This document shows, piece after piece, positions 1 to 5,432 of a stretch of DNA of 5,432 nt. The notes under the pieces are model-generated. The model saw nothing but the letters and a program-made list of their open reading frames with translations, was not told the DNA's origin and did not search any database. The stretch's first letter is position 1. Each line of letters starts with the position of its first letter. Position numbers and translations under genes: made by a program. This DNA is from Fidelibacterota bacterium (GTDB lineage Bacteria; Bipolaricaulota; Bipolaricaulia; UBA7950; UBA9294). The DNA lies in NCBI GenBank assembly GCA_024278395.1, contig JAJRTG010000141.1:1-5432 (forward strand). Reading direction: 5' to 3'.

Positions 1-123
1 ACAAGGGGAGAGCTGCATGTGGAAAAGCCCGTAATCGTTGTACGCATAGAGTTCGCCCCCGAAAACGAAGAGCTCGGTCGGATTATCGGTCGGCGGAGCG
101 CCGAGAACGTTATCCTCGCTCAT
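1..123 (-). CDS. Partial divergent open frame, unknown protein (N-terminus or gene remnant)
   Basis: Reading the minus strand from an ATG at 123-121, the frame stays open for 41 codons to the window edge. The translation begins MSEDNVLGAPP and continues with a segment containing TELFVFGGELYAYNDYGLF, which looks like real protein: alternating hydrophobic and aromatic residues with turn glycines, as in a beta-propeller or kelch-like strand. The + strand reading of the same bases gives an arginine-rich, poorly structured peptide. There is no obvious signal peptide and only a weak ribosome binding site (GGGTG just upstream); a GTG at 129-127 is an alternative start. The same frame is stopped by TAG at 141-139 and TGA at 174-172. 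It could be the first codons of a divergently transcribed gene or the internal part of a decayed one. No function is assigned. Confidence 0.4.
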   Translation of the reverse strand, partial: MSEDNVLGAPPTDNPTELFVFGGELYAYNDYGLFHMQLSPC

Positions 124-243
124 CTGCACCCAATTCGCCTATGTACAGGGAGGCCCCTGCAGCTTATGCCGTCACTGAATCGCCATATGCTCCCTCCACG
201 ATTTCTTGCCGAAAGAGAGCCGCATCATGTAAAAAAAAGAAGC
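124..243. other. Intergenic region between divergent frames
   Basis: This gap separates the minus-strand frame ending at 123 from the signal-peptide gene starting at 244, so it should hold the promoter of the + strand operon. The best + strand candidate is weak: TTGCCG at 206-211 and TGTAAA at 228-233 with a 16-base spacer, which would leave a very short leader. An A-run (231-238) lies just before the 244 start, where no GGAGG-like site is present. On the minus strand a good Shine-Dalgarno-like run (complement of 191-197) precedes an ATG at 186-184 that meets a stop after four codons. No terminator hairpin with a T-run was found. Confidence 0.3.
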
Positions 244-1143
244 ATGAGGAAGCACCGGGTTTTAGACGCTACATCCCGTGCCCTGGTTCGGGCGTTTCTC
301 GCCTCAGGAGCCCTCCTCATCCTAGCGGCGGCCGCTTCTCAGGTACCGGCGGCCGCAGGAACCGGCCCGCCAGCGGCGCTCCTTGCTCGGGCGAACGCTG
401 CCTTCAGCCAACGCTTCACCGTGGAGGAAATGGAGACAGCCATCTCCTACTATGAGGAGAGCCTGCCTTTGCTTCCGGTGCAGTCGCAGGCGCTCGTCCT
501 CGACCGGCTCGCCCAGTGCTATTACGAGCTCACCACGTTCAGCCCCGGTAATACCCCGGAGGATAAAGATATGTTCGAAAAGGGCAAAGCCTATGGCCTG
601 CGCAGTCTGCGACTCAACCCCGACTTTGCCCGCTTGGAGGAGGAGGATTTCACAGAGGCGGTAGGGTACGTGACCGATCCGGCGGCCCTCCTGTGGACGG
701 CGAACAACTGGGGGGCCCTGTTCGGCTACAACCCGCTCCAGGGGATGACGGACCTAGGCCGGGTGAAGGCCATGTACGAGCAGGGGATCGAGGTCAAAGA
801 AGATTATTGGGGCGCAAGCTTCCACAACGCCCTGGGAGCACTCCTCGTGACGGCCCCTCCCTTCCTCGGGGGAGACCCGGAAGAGGGGAGGAGACACCTC
901 AAGCGGGCGATCGAGCTCGCCCCCGGCTATCTGGAGAACCACGTGGTCTACGCCCAGTACTGGGGCTTCACCTACGACCTGTTCGGCAAGATAAACGGGA
1001 TCAGGGACCAAGAGCTGATCGCCCGGGAGCTCGATTTCGTCCTCGACGCACCGATAGGGAACTGGCCGTTCTGGAACCGGGAGGCGAAGGTGGAGGCGGA
1101 AGCGCTCCTCCAGCTCCTCAAGAGGTACACCGATGGTGGTTAG
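244..1143 (+). CDS. TatT-like exported helical-repeat protein (TRAP transporter T-component family)
   Basis: The product is 299 residues. The chosen ATG at 244 opens a signal peptide: basic residues up to R16, a hydrophobic core at about 17-31, and an Ala-rich cleavage region near VPAAA (34-38). The frame is open upstream to a GTG at 19, but those 75 codons read as the shadow of a minus-strand frame and would bury the signal peptide. The mature part is mainly helical with TPR-like pairs: EEMETAISYYEESL (61-74), FEKGKAYGLRSLRLNP (111-126), VKAMYEQGIEVKEDYW (174-189) and EEGRRHLKRAIELAPG (213-228). The LGGD turn before the last pair and the tail with NREAKVEAEALL resemble TatT proteins (Treponema Tp0956 type), periplasmic partners of TRAP transporters. 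Characterised TatT is a lipoprotein, but the only Cys here is C92, so no lipobox exists. No TRAP permease is in the window. The gene overlaps the next one by 11 bases. Family assignment is from recalled pattern, not a search; it could be another TPR protein. Confidence 0.6.
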   Translation: MRKHRVLDATSRALVRAFLASGALLILAAAASQVPAAAGTGPPAALLARANAAFSQRFTVEEMETAISYYEESLPLLPVQSQALVLDRLAQCYYELTTFSPGNTPEDKDMFEKGKAYGLRSLRLNPDFARLEEEDFTEAVGYVTDPAALLWTANNWGALFGYNPLQGMTDLGRVKAMYEQGIEVKEDYWGASFHNALGALLVTAPPFLGGDPEEGRRHLKRAIELAPGYLENHVVYAQYWGFTYDLFGKINGIRDQELIARELDFVLDAPIGNWPFWNREAKVEAEALLQLLKRYTDGG

Positions 1144-2065
1144 GAGGACATCGATCGCCCTGATCCTCGGTCTCGTTCTCCTCCCCGCTGTCGCGGCCGC
1201 GGAGAACATCTTCCTCCGCGGGGCGGCGCGCCCGCGGCCGGTGCTCAACATCGCCCATGCGGGCGCCGCGTCGATCGCCCCCCAGAACACCATCGCGGCG
1301 GGAGAGAAGGCGTTTGAAGCCGGCGCGGACCTATGGGGGATCGACGTCCGGCTCACCGAGGACGGGGTGTTCGTCCTAATGCATGACAAGACCCTGAAGA
1401 GGACGACGGACGTCGAGGAACTCTTCCCGGATCGTGCTCCATGGAAGGTCGAGGACTTCACCCTCGCTGAACTCAAGCGGCTCGACGCCGGTTCCTGGTT
1501 TCTAAAAACCGACCCGTTCGGGCAGATCAAGGTGGAAAACGTATCCCCCGCTGACCAACGCGCTTACGTCGGCGAACCGATCCCCACCCTGCGGGAGGCG
1601 CTCCTGTTCACCAAGGCGCACAACTGGCGGATGGACATCGAGGTCAAACCGATGGACCACCCTTCCGCGGCGCGGATCGCGGAGCAGCTCGTCTCACTGA
1701 TCAAGGAGACGGGGATGGAGGATCAGGTGATGGTCTCATCGTTCGATCACGGGATCCTGCGGGCGGTGAAGGGGATCGCCCCGGAGATCCCGACCGCCGC
1801 CCTCGTGATCTTTCCCCCGCCCGACCCAATCGGGTTCCTGGAGGGACTCGGAGCGGACGCCTACGACCCGAGCCCGGTCGCGTTCGATCCCGACATCGCG
1901 GCCGAGCTCGGCGCCCGCGGGTTCGGGGTGTACGTCTGGACGTACAATAGCGAAGCGCGGTTGCGCCGCCTTGCGGCTATGCCCGGGATAAGCGGGATCT
2001 ACACCGACTTTCCCCAGCGCCTCGCCCCGATCCTGCTCGATCTATACGGCCCCAAGGATGAATGA
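1133..2065 (+). CDS. Exported glycerophosphodiester phosphodiesterase-family protein, variant active site
   Basis: GDPD enzymes hydrolyse glycerophosphodiesters (deacylated phospholipid head groups) to glycerol-3-phosphate and an alcohol, using a metal-dependent TIM barrel. The 310-residue product has a signal peptide (hydrophobic 8-22, likely cut after AVAAA at 19-23), so it should act outside the cytoplasm. Family landmarks are in order: IAHAG (40-44), APQNT (49-53), GADLWGIDVRLTEDG (64-78), MHDKTLKRTTD (83-93), GEPIPTLREAL (147-157), DIEVKP (168-173), VWTYN near the C-terminus and the ending GIYTDFP. His42, Asp71, His84, Glu170 and Lys172 match catalytic or metal positions. Two expected residues differ: the Arg of HRG is Ala43, and the metal-ligand Glu of the ExD motif is Gly69. 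The fold assignment is firm; activity is uncertain. The ATG at 1133 follows AAGAGG (1119-1124) by 8 bases and overlaps the upstream gene, suggesting translational coupling. Confidence 0.85.
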   Translation: MVVRRTSIALILGLVLLPAVAAAENIFLRGAARPRPVLNIAHAGAASIAPQNTIAAGEKAFEAGADLWGIDVRLTEDGVFVLMHDKTLKRTTDVEELFPDRAPWKVEDFTLAELKRLDAGSWFLKTDPFGQIKVENVSPADQRAYVGEPIPTLREALLFTKAHNWRMDIEVKPMDHPSAARIAEQLVSLIKETGMEDQVMVSSFDHGILRAVKGIAPEIPTAALVIFPPPDPIGFLEGLGADAYDPSPVAFDPDIAAELGARGFGVYVWTYNSEARLRRLAAMPGISGIYTDFPQRLAPILLDLYGPKDE

Positions 2066-2091
2066 CCTCACTCGATCCGAAATCGAAACTC

Positions 2092-2097
2092 GGGGGA
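2092..2097 (+). promoter_or_regulatory. Ribosome binding site supporting a TTG start
   Basis: GGGGGA lies four bases before TTG at 2102. The only other in-frame possibilities are inside the coding region, because the frame is closed by TGA at 2063-2065 and has no ATG or GTG before 2102. Starting here also yields a complete signal peptide. Confidence 0.55.
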
Positions 2098-2101
2098 AAC
2101 G

Positions 2102-3523
2102 TTGAAGACAACCGGTGTTCTCTTGGCCCTCCTCACCGCGATCGCCTTCTCCACCCCCCTCGTCTCGGGCGCCGGCAAAGGGATCCCGCCCGTCTGCTTC
2201 GATTCAGGGACGCGGGTTGTGCGCGAGGTGGCCGAATCGCTCACCGGAAAAGGAAGGAGCATCCTCGAGTGCTACCCACCCGGAAGCTGGCTCTTCCTGT
2301 GGCTCCTCCACCTCCTCCCGGAAAGCTTGCGGATCGCGGGGATCGAGTGGGGAAGCTCTCTCTCCGTAGGTGTCCCGCCGAGCAAGATCGCGGATTTCGA
2401 CGTCATGAGCCTTCCGCGTTGGTGCTTGTCCCAATACCCCGCCGACCACGAATACAAAGCGATCGCCATCGGCTCCCCCAACGGCGGCGTCGCCCACCTT
2501 GCCGCCCTACTCCGCGCTCCGTTCCTCACCTCCTCCTTCGTCCTCACCATCCGGCACCCGGCGATGAACCCGGATGATATCGAGACCTACTACGCCACCG
2601 GCGAGAAGCTCGCCGCGGAGATCCTCGCGGAATCGGGAAGCACAGGCTTTGAAGTCATCAACCACTACGATCCGCTCCACGACCGATCCTTGGTCAAGTA
2701 CGTGAACTTCCTGCGGATCAGGCTCCTGGAGATCCCGAAGACCTACCAAGACTTCATCCTCCAGAACCTCGCCCCCGACGGGAAGATCGTCCTCATCAAT
2801 TGCTCTTACACGTGGCCCCAGTACACCGTGGGAGAGCGATCATATCTTCAGGTGGGCGGGCTCGGTGAGATATCCCCGCGGGAGTATCTAAGCCGCTTCG
2901 CGCTCGATCTTCCGATAAAGGAACGCCGGGAGTCCGAATGGGGCTGCCCGGAAGAGTTCGTATGCGCGGTCAAGGAGTTCGCGCAACGACACGGGATCGA
3001 TGTTATCGAGATAAACTACGATCATCCGCAAGAATACAGCCTCCTCGCCTACCGAGCTTACCTTGCATGTACGGGAGCCCGGACAGACGAGCTTCTCATC
3101 GATTGCTTCAACTATCAGAACCCGCTCACGAATATCCAGACCGGCATCCCCGCCCTGTGGCTCCCGTTCAATACGGAGGACAGCCTCGCCTTTGCCAGGG
3201 GCTTTCTCGCGGGAAAGGAATTCGAACGGATCTACCTGGCGCTTCTGCCCTCCTTCGCCCGCAGCCCGGATACGGCCCCGATCGAAGATTGGGAGAACCT
3301 GCTGTCATCCCACGGGGAATTGATACCCGTCGGCGTCGACCCGCACGCCTTCCCCGCCGACCCCTTGGCCCCGTTCCGCTTCGTCGACGGGATGAAGGGT
3401 CTGCGGGAGAGGCGGCGCCTTTCCATGGCGCTCGAGATATCCCCGACGGTCCTCGCGGAGCTGCTAAGCTCCGACAAGGCAGCCCCGGAACCCGGCCTTG
3501 ATCGGACCGGAGAATGGCGATAG
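2102..3523 (+). CDS. Exported protein of unknown function, 473 residues
   Basis: I cannot place this protein in a named family. It starts at TTG with a signal-peptide-like N-terminus (hydrophobic 5-21, possible cut after VSG at 21-23). The body has well-defined blocks that look conserved: GSPNGGVAHLAALLRAPF (124-141) followed by IRHPAMNPDDIETYYATG (150-167); NHYDPLHDRSL (187-197); LAPDGKIVLINCSYTWPQY (223-241), running into VGERSYLQVGGLGEISPREY (243-262); SEWGCPEEF (278-286); and ELLIDCFNYQNP (330-341). The LAPDGKIVLI stretch resembles a Rossmann-type beta strand as in methyltransferases, but no SAM-binding GxGxG is evident. The GSPNGG block is hydrolase-like but not a canonical GxSxG. Eight cysteines are present (32, 57, 108, 234, 282, 288, 323, 335), many for an exported protein; none is placed as a lipobox. 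The overall pattern recalls uncharacterised bacterial proteins with WPxxxxGER and GLG-PxEY blocks; this is memory, not a search. It lies 36 bases after the GDPD gene and 9 before lspA. Confidence 0.8.
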   Translation: MKTTGVLLALLTAIAFSTPLVSGAGKGIPPVCFDSGTRVVREVAESLTGKGRSILECYPPGSWLFLWLLHLLPESLRIAGIEWGSSLSVGVPPSKIADFDVMSLPRWCLSQYPADHEYKAIAIGSPNGGVAHLAALLRAPFLTSSFVLTIRHPAMNPDDIETYYATGEKLAAEILAESGSTGFEVINHYDPLHDRSLVKYVNFLRIRLLEIPKTYQDFILQNLAPDGKIVLINCSYTWPQYTVGERSYLQVGGLGEISPREYLSRFALDLPIKERRESEWGCPEEFVCAVKEFAQRHGIDVIEINYDHPQEYSLLAYRAYLACTGARTDELLIDCFNYQNPLTNIQTGIPALWLPFNTEDSLAFARGFLAGKEFERIYLALLPSFARSPDTAPIEDWENLLSSHGELIPVGVDPHAFPADPLAPFRFVDGMKGLRERRRLSMALEISPTVLAELLSSDKAAPEPGLDRTGEWR

Positions 3524-3532
3524 GCTTTCCGT

Positions 3533-3988
3533 ATGATGCGCTTTCCCTACTTCGTCCTCGCCGGTATCGTGATCGGCGCCGATCGGTTCCTCAAGTGGTG
3601 GATACAGGAGCACGTCTTCCTGCCCCGTACCCTCATCCCGGGGTTCATCCGCCTCAACCTGGTACACAACATGGGCGGGGCGTTCGGGATCTTCCCAAAG
3701 AGCGGTCCTTTGTTCATCATAGTTCCCTCCCTCGTCTCCGCCGCGATAGCGGGAGCCCTCCTGTTCGCCCCTCTGCACGGCAAGACCGTAAAGATCGGAC
3801 TCTCCCTCGTCCTCGGCGGAGCACTCGGAAACCTGATCGACCGGGTGACGATGGGATACGTCCTCGACTTCTTCGAGGTGCGTTGGTTCTCCGTGTTCAA
3901 CCTCGCCGATGCATGTATAACCGTCGGGGTGGTGCTTATCATCATCCATACACTGTTGGGGGGTGAGCGAAATAGAGCTGCGGGGTAA
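3533..3988 (+). CDS. lspA: Lipoprotein signal peptidase (signal peptidase II)
   Basis: LspA is the inner-membrane aspartyl protease that removes signal peptides from diacylglyceryl-modified prolipoproteins. The 151-residue product has the usual family length and four hydrophobic segments (about 6-20, 60-79, 88-102, 121-141). Motifs are in order: Asp17 in GADRFLKWW, NLVHNMGGAFGIF (42-54), GNLIDR (99-104), GYVLDFF (108-114) and FNLADA (122-127). Asp103 and Asp126 correspond to the catalytic aspartates; Asn100, Asn123 and Ala125 to the other residues found important in Bacillus subtilis LspA. Two ATGs are adjacent (3533 and 3536); a weak AGG at 3522-3524 favours the first. The gene begins nine bases after the preceding stop and overlaps tmk by 26 bases. 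Its presence implies lipoproteins, although none of the three exported proteins just upstream has a lipobox. Confidence 0.97.
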   Translation: MMRFPYFVLAGIVIGADRFLKWWIQEHVFLPRTLIPGFIRLNLVHNMGGAFGIFPKSGPLFIIVPSLVSAAIAGALLFAPLHGKTVKIGLSLVLGGALGNLIDRVTMGYVLDFFEVRWFSVFNLADACITVGVVLIIIHTLLGGERNRAAG

Positions 3989-4580
3989 GCTGATCGTATT
4001 CGAGGGCCTGGATTTCACCGGCAAATCGACGCAGGTACGGATCCTCGCCGAGCGCCTGCGGGCCCGCGGCCTCCCGGTAGTGACGACGCGCGAGCCGGGG
4101 GGGACTCCGATCGGGGAGGAGGTGCGCAGGCTCCTCCTCTCCCGGCAGAGCACCGACCTTCTCCCCCTCTCCGAGCTCCTCCTCCTCATAACCTGTCGGG
4201 CACAGGTCTACTCTCAGGTGATCAAACCGGGGCTCGCCGACGGGGCGGTGGTCGTCTCCAGCAGGTATCGCCTCTCCAGCCTCGCCTATCAGGGCTACGG
4301 CCGCGGGCTCGACCTGGAGCTGATCCGCCGGCTGAACGACGCAGCGACGGAGGGGCGCAGGCCCGACATCACCTTCCTCTTAGATCTGCCCGCCGAACTC
4401 GCCCTCTCCCGGCGGAAGGGGGAAGGAGACCGAATCGAGGGGGAGGACCTCGAATTCTACCGACGGGTGCGCCAGGGGTATCTGGAACTCACCCGCGGCG
4501 ACCGCACGGTCGTGGCGATCGATGGGAGAAGATCGGTCCAGGAGATCGCTTCCGAGGTGGCGGCCCGGCTCGGGCTTTGA
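3963..4580 (+). CDS. tmk: Thymidylate kinase (dTMP kinase)
   Basis: Tmk phosphorylates dTMP to dTDP with ATP in the cytoplasm, an essential step in dTTP synthesis. The 205-residue product is of normal length. The P-loop is GLDFTGKST (15-23). TREPGGTPIGEEVR (42-55) is the dTMP-binding segment, SSRYRLSSLAYQGYGRGL (99-116) matches the DRY-SSxAYQG region, LLDLP (139-143) is the core strand, and RRKGEGDRIEGEDLEFYRRVRQGY (150-173) is the lid region and following helix. Two deviations: the Asp of the DR motif is Ser100, and the usual Gly-Ala/Ser of the P-loop is Phe18-Thr19. The GTG start at 3963 follows a G-run (3957-3962) and gives the expected N-terminus, with GKLIVFEGLD about ten residues in. 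The start lies inside the end of lspA, which suggests translational coupling. Confidence 0.96.
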   Translation: MSEIELRGKLIVFEGLDFTGKSTQVRILAERLRARGLPVVTTREPGGTPIGEEVRRLLLSRQSTDLLPLSELLLLITCRAQVYSQVIKPGLADGAVVVSSRYRLSSLAYQGYGRGLDLELIRRLNDAATEGRRPDITFLLDLPAELALSRRKGEGDRIEGEDLEFYRRVRQGYLELTRGDRTVVAIDGRRSVQEIASEVAARLGL

Positions 4581-4590
4581 CGTTTTGTCA
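4578..4590 (+). repeat. Small inverted repeat across the tmk stop and the -35 box
   Basis: TGAC (4578-4581) and GTCA (4587-4590) are inverted around the loop GTTTT. The left arm includes the tmk stop codon and the right arm lies in the -35 hexamer of the dnaN promoter. The four-pair stem has no T-run after it, so it is not a convincing terminator; it may be chance or a small operator. Confidence 0.25.
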
Positions 4591-4613
4591 TGCGCGGGGC
4601 GGATGGGTATCAT
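4585..4613 (+). promoter_or_regulatory. Near-consensus sigma-70-type promoter for dnaN
   Basis: TTGTCA (4585-4590) matches the -35 consensus at five of six bases, and TATCAT (4608-4613) matches the -10 consensus at five of six, with the optimal 17-base spacer. Transcription would begin near 4620 and leave a leader of about 29 bases before the dnaN ATG. It sits in the only sizeable gap downstream of the operon, which supports it. Confidence 0.7.
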
Positions 4614-4627
4614 GATGGTGAAACCTG

Positions 4628-4639
4628 CTTTGCGCAAGG
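4628..4639 (+). repeat. Palindrome in the dnaN leader
   Basis: TTGCGCAA (4630-4637) is a perfect eight-base palindrome. One G-T pair and one C-G pair extend it to 4628-4639. It lies between the predicted transcription start and the ribosome binding site, so it could be a protein-binding site or chance; as an RNA hairpin it would have almost no loop. Confidence 0.3.
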
Positions 4640-4644
4640 GGGAG
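4636..4644 (+). promoter_or_regulatory. Ribosome binding site of dnaN
   Basis: AAGGGGGAG ends four bases before the ATG at 4649. It selects this start over an ATG at 4612, whose frame closes after about 20 codons. Confidence 0.75.
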
Positions 4645-4648
4645 AAAG

Positions 4649-5432
4649 ATGGATCTTGTTCTGTTGAAGGATGACCTCGTCTTCGGAGTGAAACTGGCAA
4701 GCTACGCCCTTGGAACCAGGAGCAGCATGCCGATCCTCTCTGGGTTGAAGCTCGAACTCTCCGGGGATCGGCTGTGGCTGAGCGCCACCGACCTAGAGCG
4801 GGCGGTGCGCTGCGAGATCCCGGTGGAGAACCGCGGGGACGAAGAGACGGTCATCCTGAACGGGGCCGTCCTCTCCCAGATCGCCTCCCGCCTGCCGGCC
4901 GACGATCGGGTGAGCCTGAAGCACGAAGACTCGGACGGTGGGGTGGTGAAGCTCCGCTGCGGTGAGGCGTTGTTCGATCTGCCCACCCTCCCGGTGGAGG
5001 ACTACCCGGAGATCCCGTCCCTCCCACCGGACAAGATCGCCACCCTGCGGATCGATCTCTTCCATCGCGGGCTGGAGCAGACCGCCTTCGCCGCCCTCAA
5101 GGCCGGGGAGACGACCCGGCTGAGCCTGACAGGGGTCGACCTCGTACTCAAGGGCGGATCCCTCAAGATGGTGGCGACGAACGGCTACCGCCTGGCGATG
5201 AAGACGGTCGGGGCGGAGGAGATCCTGGAGGAAAGGGAGTACCTGATCGAGGCCGGGGTCCTCACCGACCTCGACCGTGTCCTATCTCAACTGAACACCG
5301 ACGCGGTCGAGATCTACAAGGGATCGGGCCAGCTCTTCTTCCGCGCCGGCGGGGTGACGTTCATGGCGAAGACGATCGCCGAGGAGTTCCCGGACTTCGA
5401 GCGGGTGATCCCGAAGGACAACCCGATATCCC
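4649..5432 (+). CDS. dnaN: DNA polymerase III beta subunit (sliding clamp), 3' truncated by window
   Basis: DnaN forms the ring-shaped dimer that holds replicative DNA polymerase on DNA and recruits repair and initiation-control factors. The frame is open from the ATG to the window edge, giving 261 complete residues of a family that is usually about 370, so domain 3 is mostly missing. Domain 1 shows SSMPILSGLKLEL (25-37), SATDLE (45-50), ILNGAVLSQIASRLP (69-83) and FDLPTLPVEDYPEIP (109-123). Domain 2 shows the FAALKAGETTRLSLTGV block (147-163) and VATNGYRLA (175-183), where the family usually has VATDGxRLA. The segment FRAGGVTFMAKTIAEEFPDFERVIP marks the entry to domain 3. The gene has its own promoter 68 bases after tmk. 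A dnaN next to tmk and lspA rather than dnaA is not the classic arrangement; dnaA could lie outside the window. Confidence 0.96.
   Translation, partial: MDLVLLKDDLVFGVKLASYALGTRSSMPILSGLKLELSGDRLWLSATDLERAVRCEIPVENRGDEETVILNGAVLSQIASRLPADDRVSLKHEDSDGGVVKLRCGEALFDLPTLPVEDYPEIPSLPPDKIATLRIDLFHRGLEQTAFAALKAGETTRLSLTGVDLVLKGGSLKMVATNGYRLAMKTVGAEEILEEREYLIEAGVLTDLDRVLSQLNTDAVEIYKGSGQLFFRAGGVTFMAKTIAEEFPDFERVIPKDNPIS

Noticed and set aside
19..243. N-terminal extension of the TatT-like gene to a GTG at 19
   Set aside because: The 75 extra residues are arginine- and proline-rich with no structure, overlap a more protein-like minus-strand frame, and would place the signal peptide internally.
754..1530. 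258-codon minus-strand open frame
   Set aside because: It is antisense to the TatT-like and GDPD genes, both with recognisable motifs, and its own translation is low-complexity and Ser/Arg-rich.
2072..2086. TCGAT-CCGAA-ATCGA inverted repeat between the GDPD gene and the next gene
   Set aside because: The stem is only five pairs with no T-run; in this sequence CGAT/ATCG words are common, so it is likely chance.
2138..2466. GCGATCGC octamers (2138-2145 and 2459-2466), resembling the cyanobacterial HIP1 repeat
   Set aside because: Only two copies were found. Frequent GATC-containing words here are explained by ATC isoleucine and GAT codons in GC-rich genes, and other features do not indicate a cyanobacterium.
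2062..2577. 171-codon + strand frame starting with an ATGA overlap after the GDPD gene
   Set aside because: The overlap is attractive, but the translation is Arg/Pro-rich and the other frame (TTG at 2102) gives a signal peptide and coherent protein across 473 codons.
3464..4189. 241-codon minus-strand open frame
   Set aside because: It lies opposite lspA and tmk, and its translation is charged and repetitive with no fold-like pattern; it is a GC-rich shadow.
4612..4674. Short open frame starting ATGATG in the dnaN leader
   Set aside because: It has no ribosome binding site, overlaps the -10 box and the dnaN start, and its start would lie upstream of the predicted transcript start.

Overview
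This GC-rich bacterial window is almost entirely coding, and every well-supported gene lies on the + strand. The lspA, tmk and dnaN genes show a chromosomal housekeeping setting. Strong ATC, CTC and CGG/AGG codon use, GTG and TTG starts, overlapping genes and purine-rich GGGGG-type ribosome binding sites suggest a GC-rich, possibly thermophilic, Gram-negative-type lineage. A candidate phylum such as Bipolaricaulota is only a guess; nothing in the sequence proves the taxon.

Layout: the left edge (1-123) holds an open minus-strand frame running off the window, probably the start or remnant of a divergent gene. A roughly 120-base gap follows. Next come three consecutive genes whose products carry N-terminal signal peptides: a TatT-like helical-repeat (TPR-type) protein (244-1143), a glycerophosphodiester phosphodiesterase-family protein with two substituted active-site positions (1133-2065), and a 473-residue protein I cannot assign to a named family (2102-3523, TTG start). 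Nine bases later begins lspA (signal peptidase II, 3533-3988), which overlaps tmk (thymidylate kinase, 3963-4580) by 26 bases. The spacing from 244 to 4580 (overlaps of 11 and 26 bases, gaps of 36 and 9) fits one polycistronic unit.

A 68-base gap after tmk contains a near-consensus sigma-70-type promoter, a small hairpin and a good ribosome binding site. It drives dnaN (beta sliding clamp, from 4649), which is cut by the right edge after about 261 residues.

Functionally, the first half looks like an envelope module (three exported proteins plus a lipoprotein-processing peptidase) and the second half like DNA metabolism (dTTP precursor synthesis, then the clamp). No RNA genes, CRISPR arrays, insertion sequences or clear rho-independent terminators were seen. 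The least ordinary items are the unassigned 473-residue exported protein and the active-site-variant GDPD beside a TatT-like protein that lacks a lipobox.
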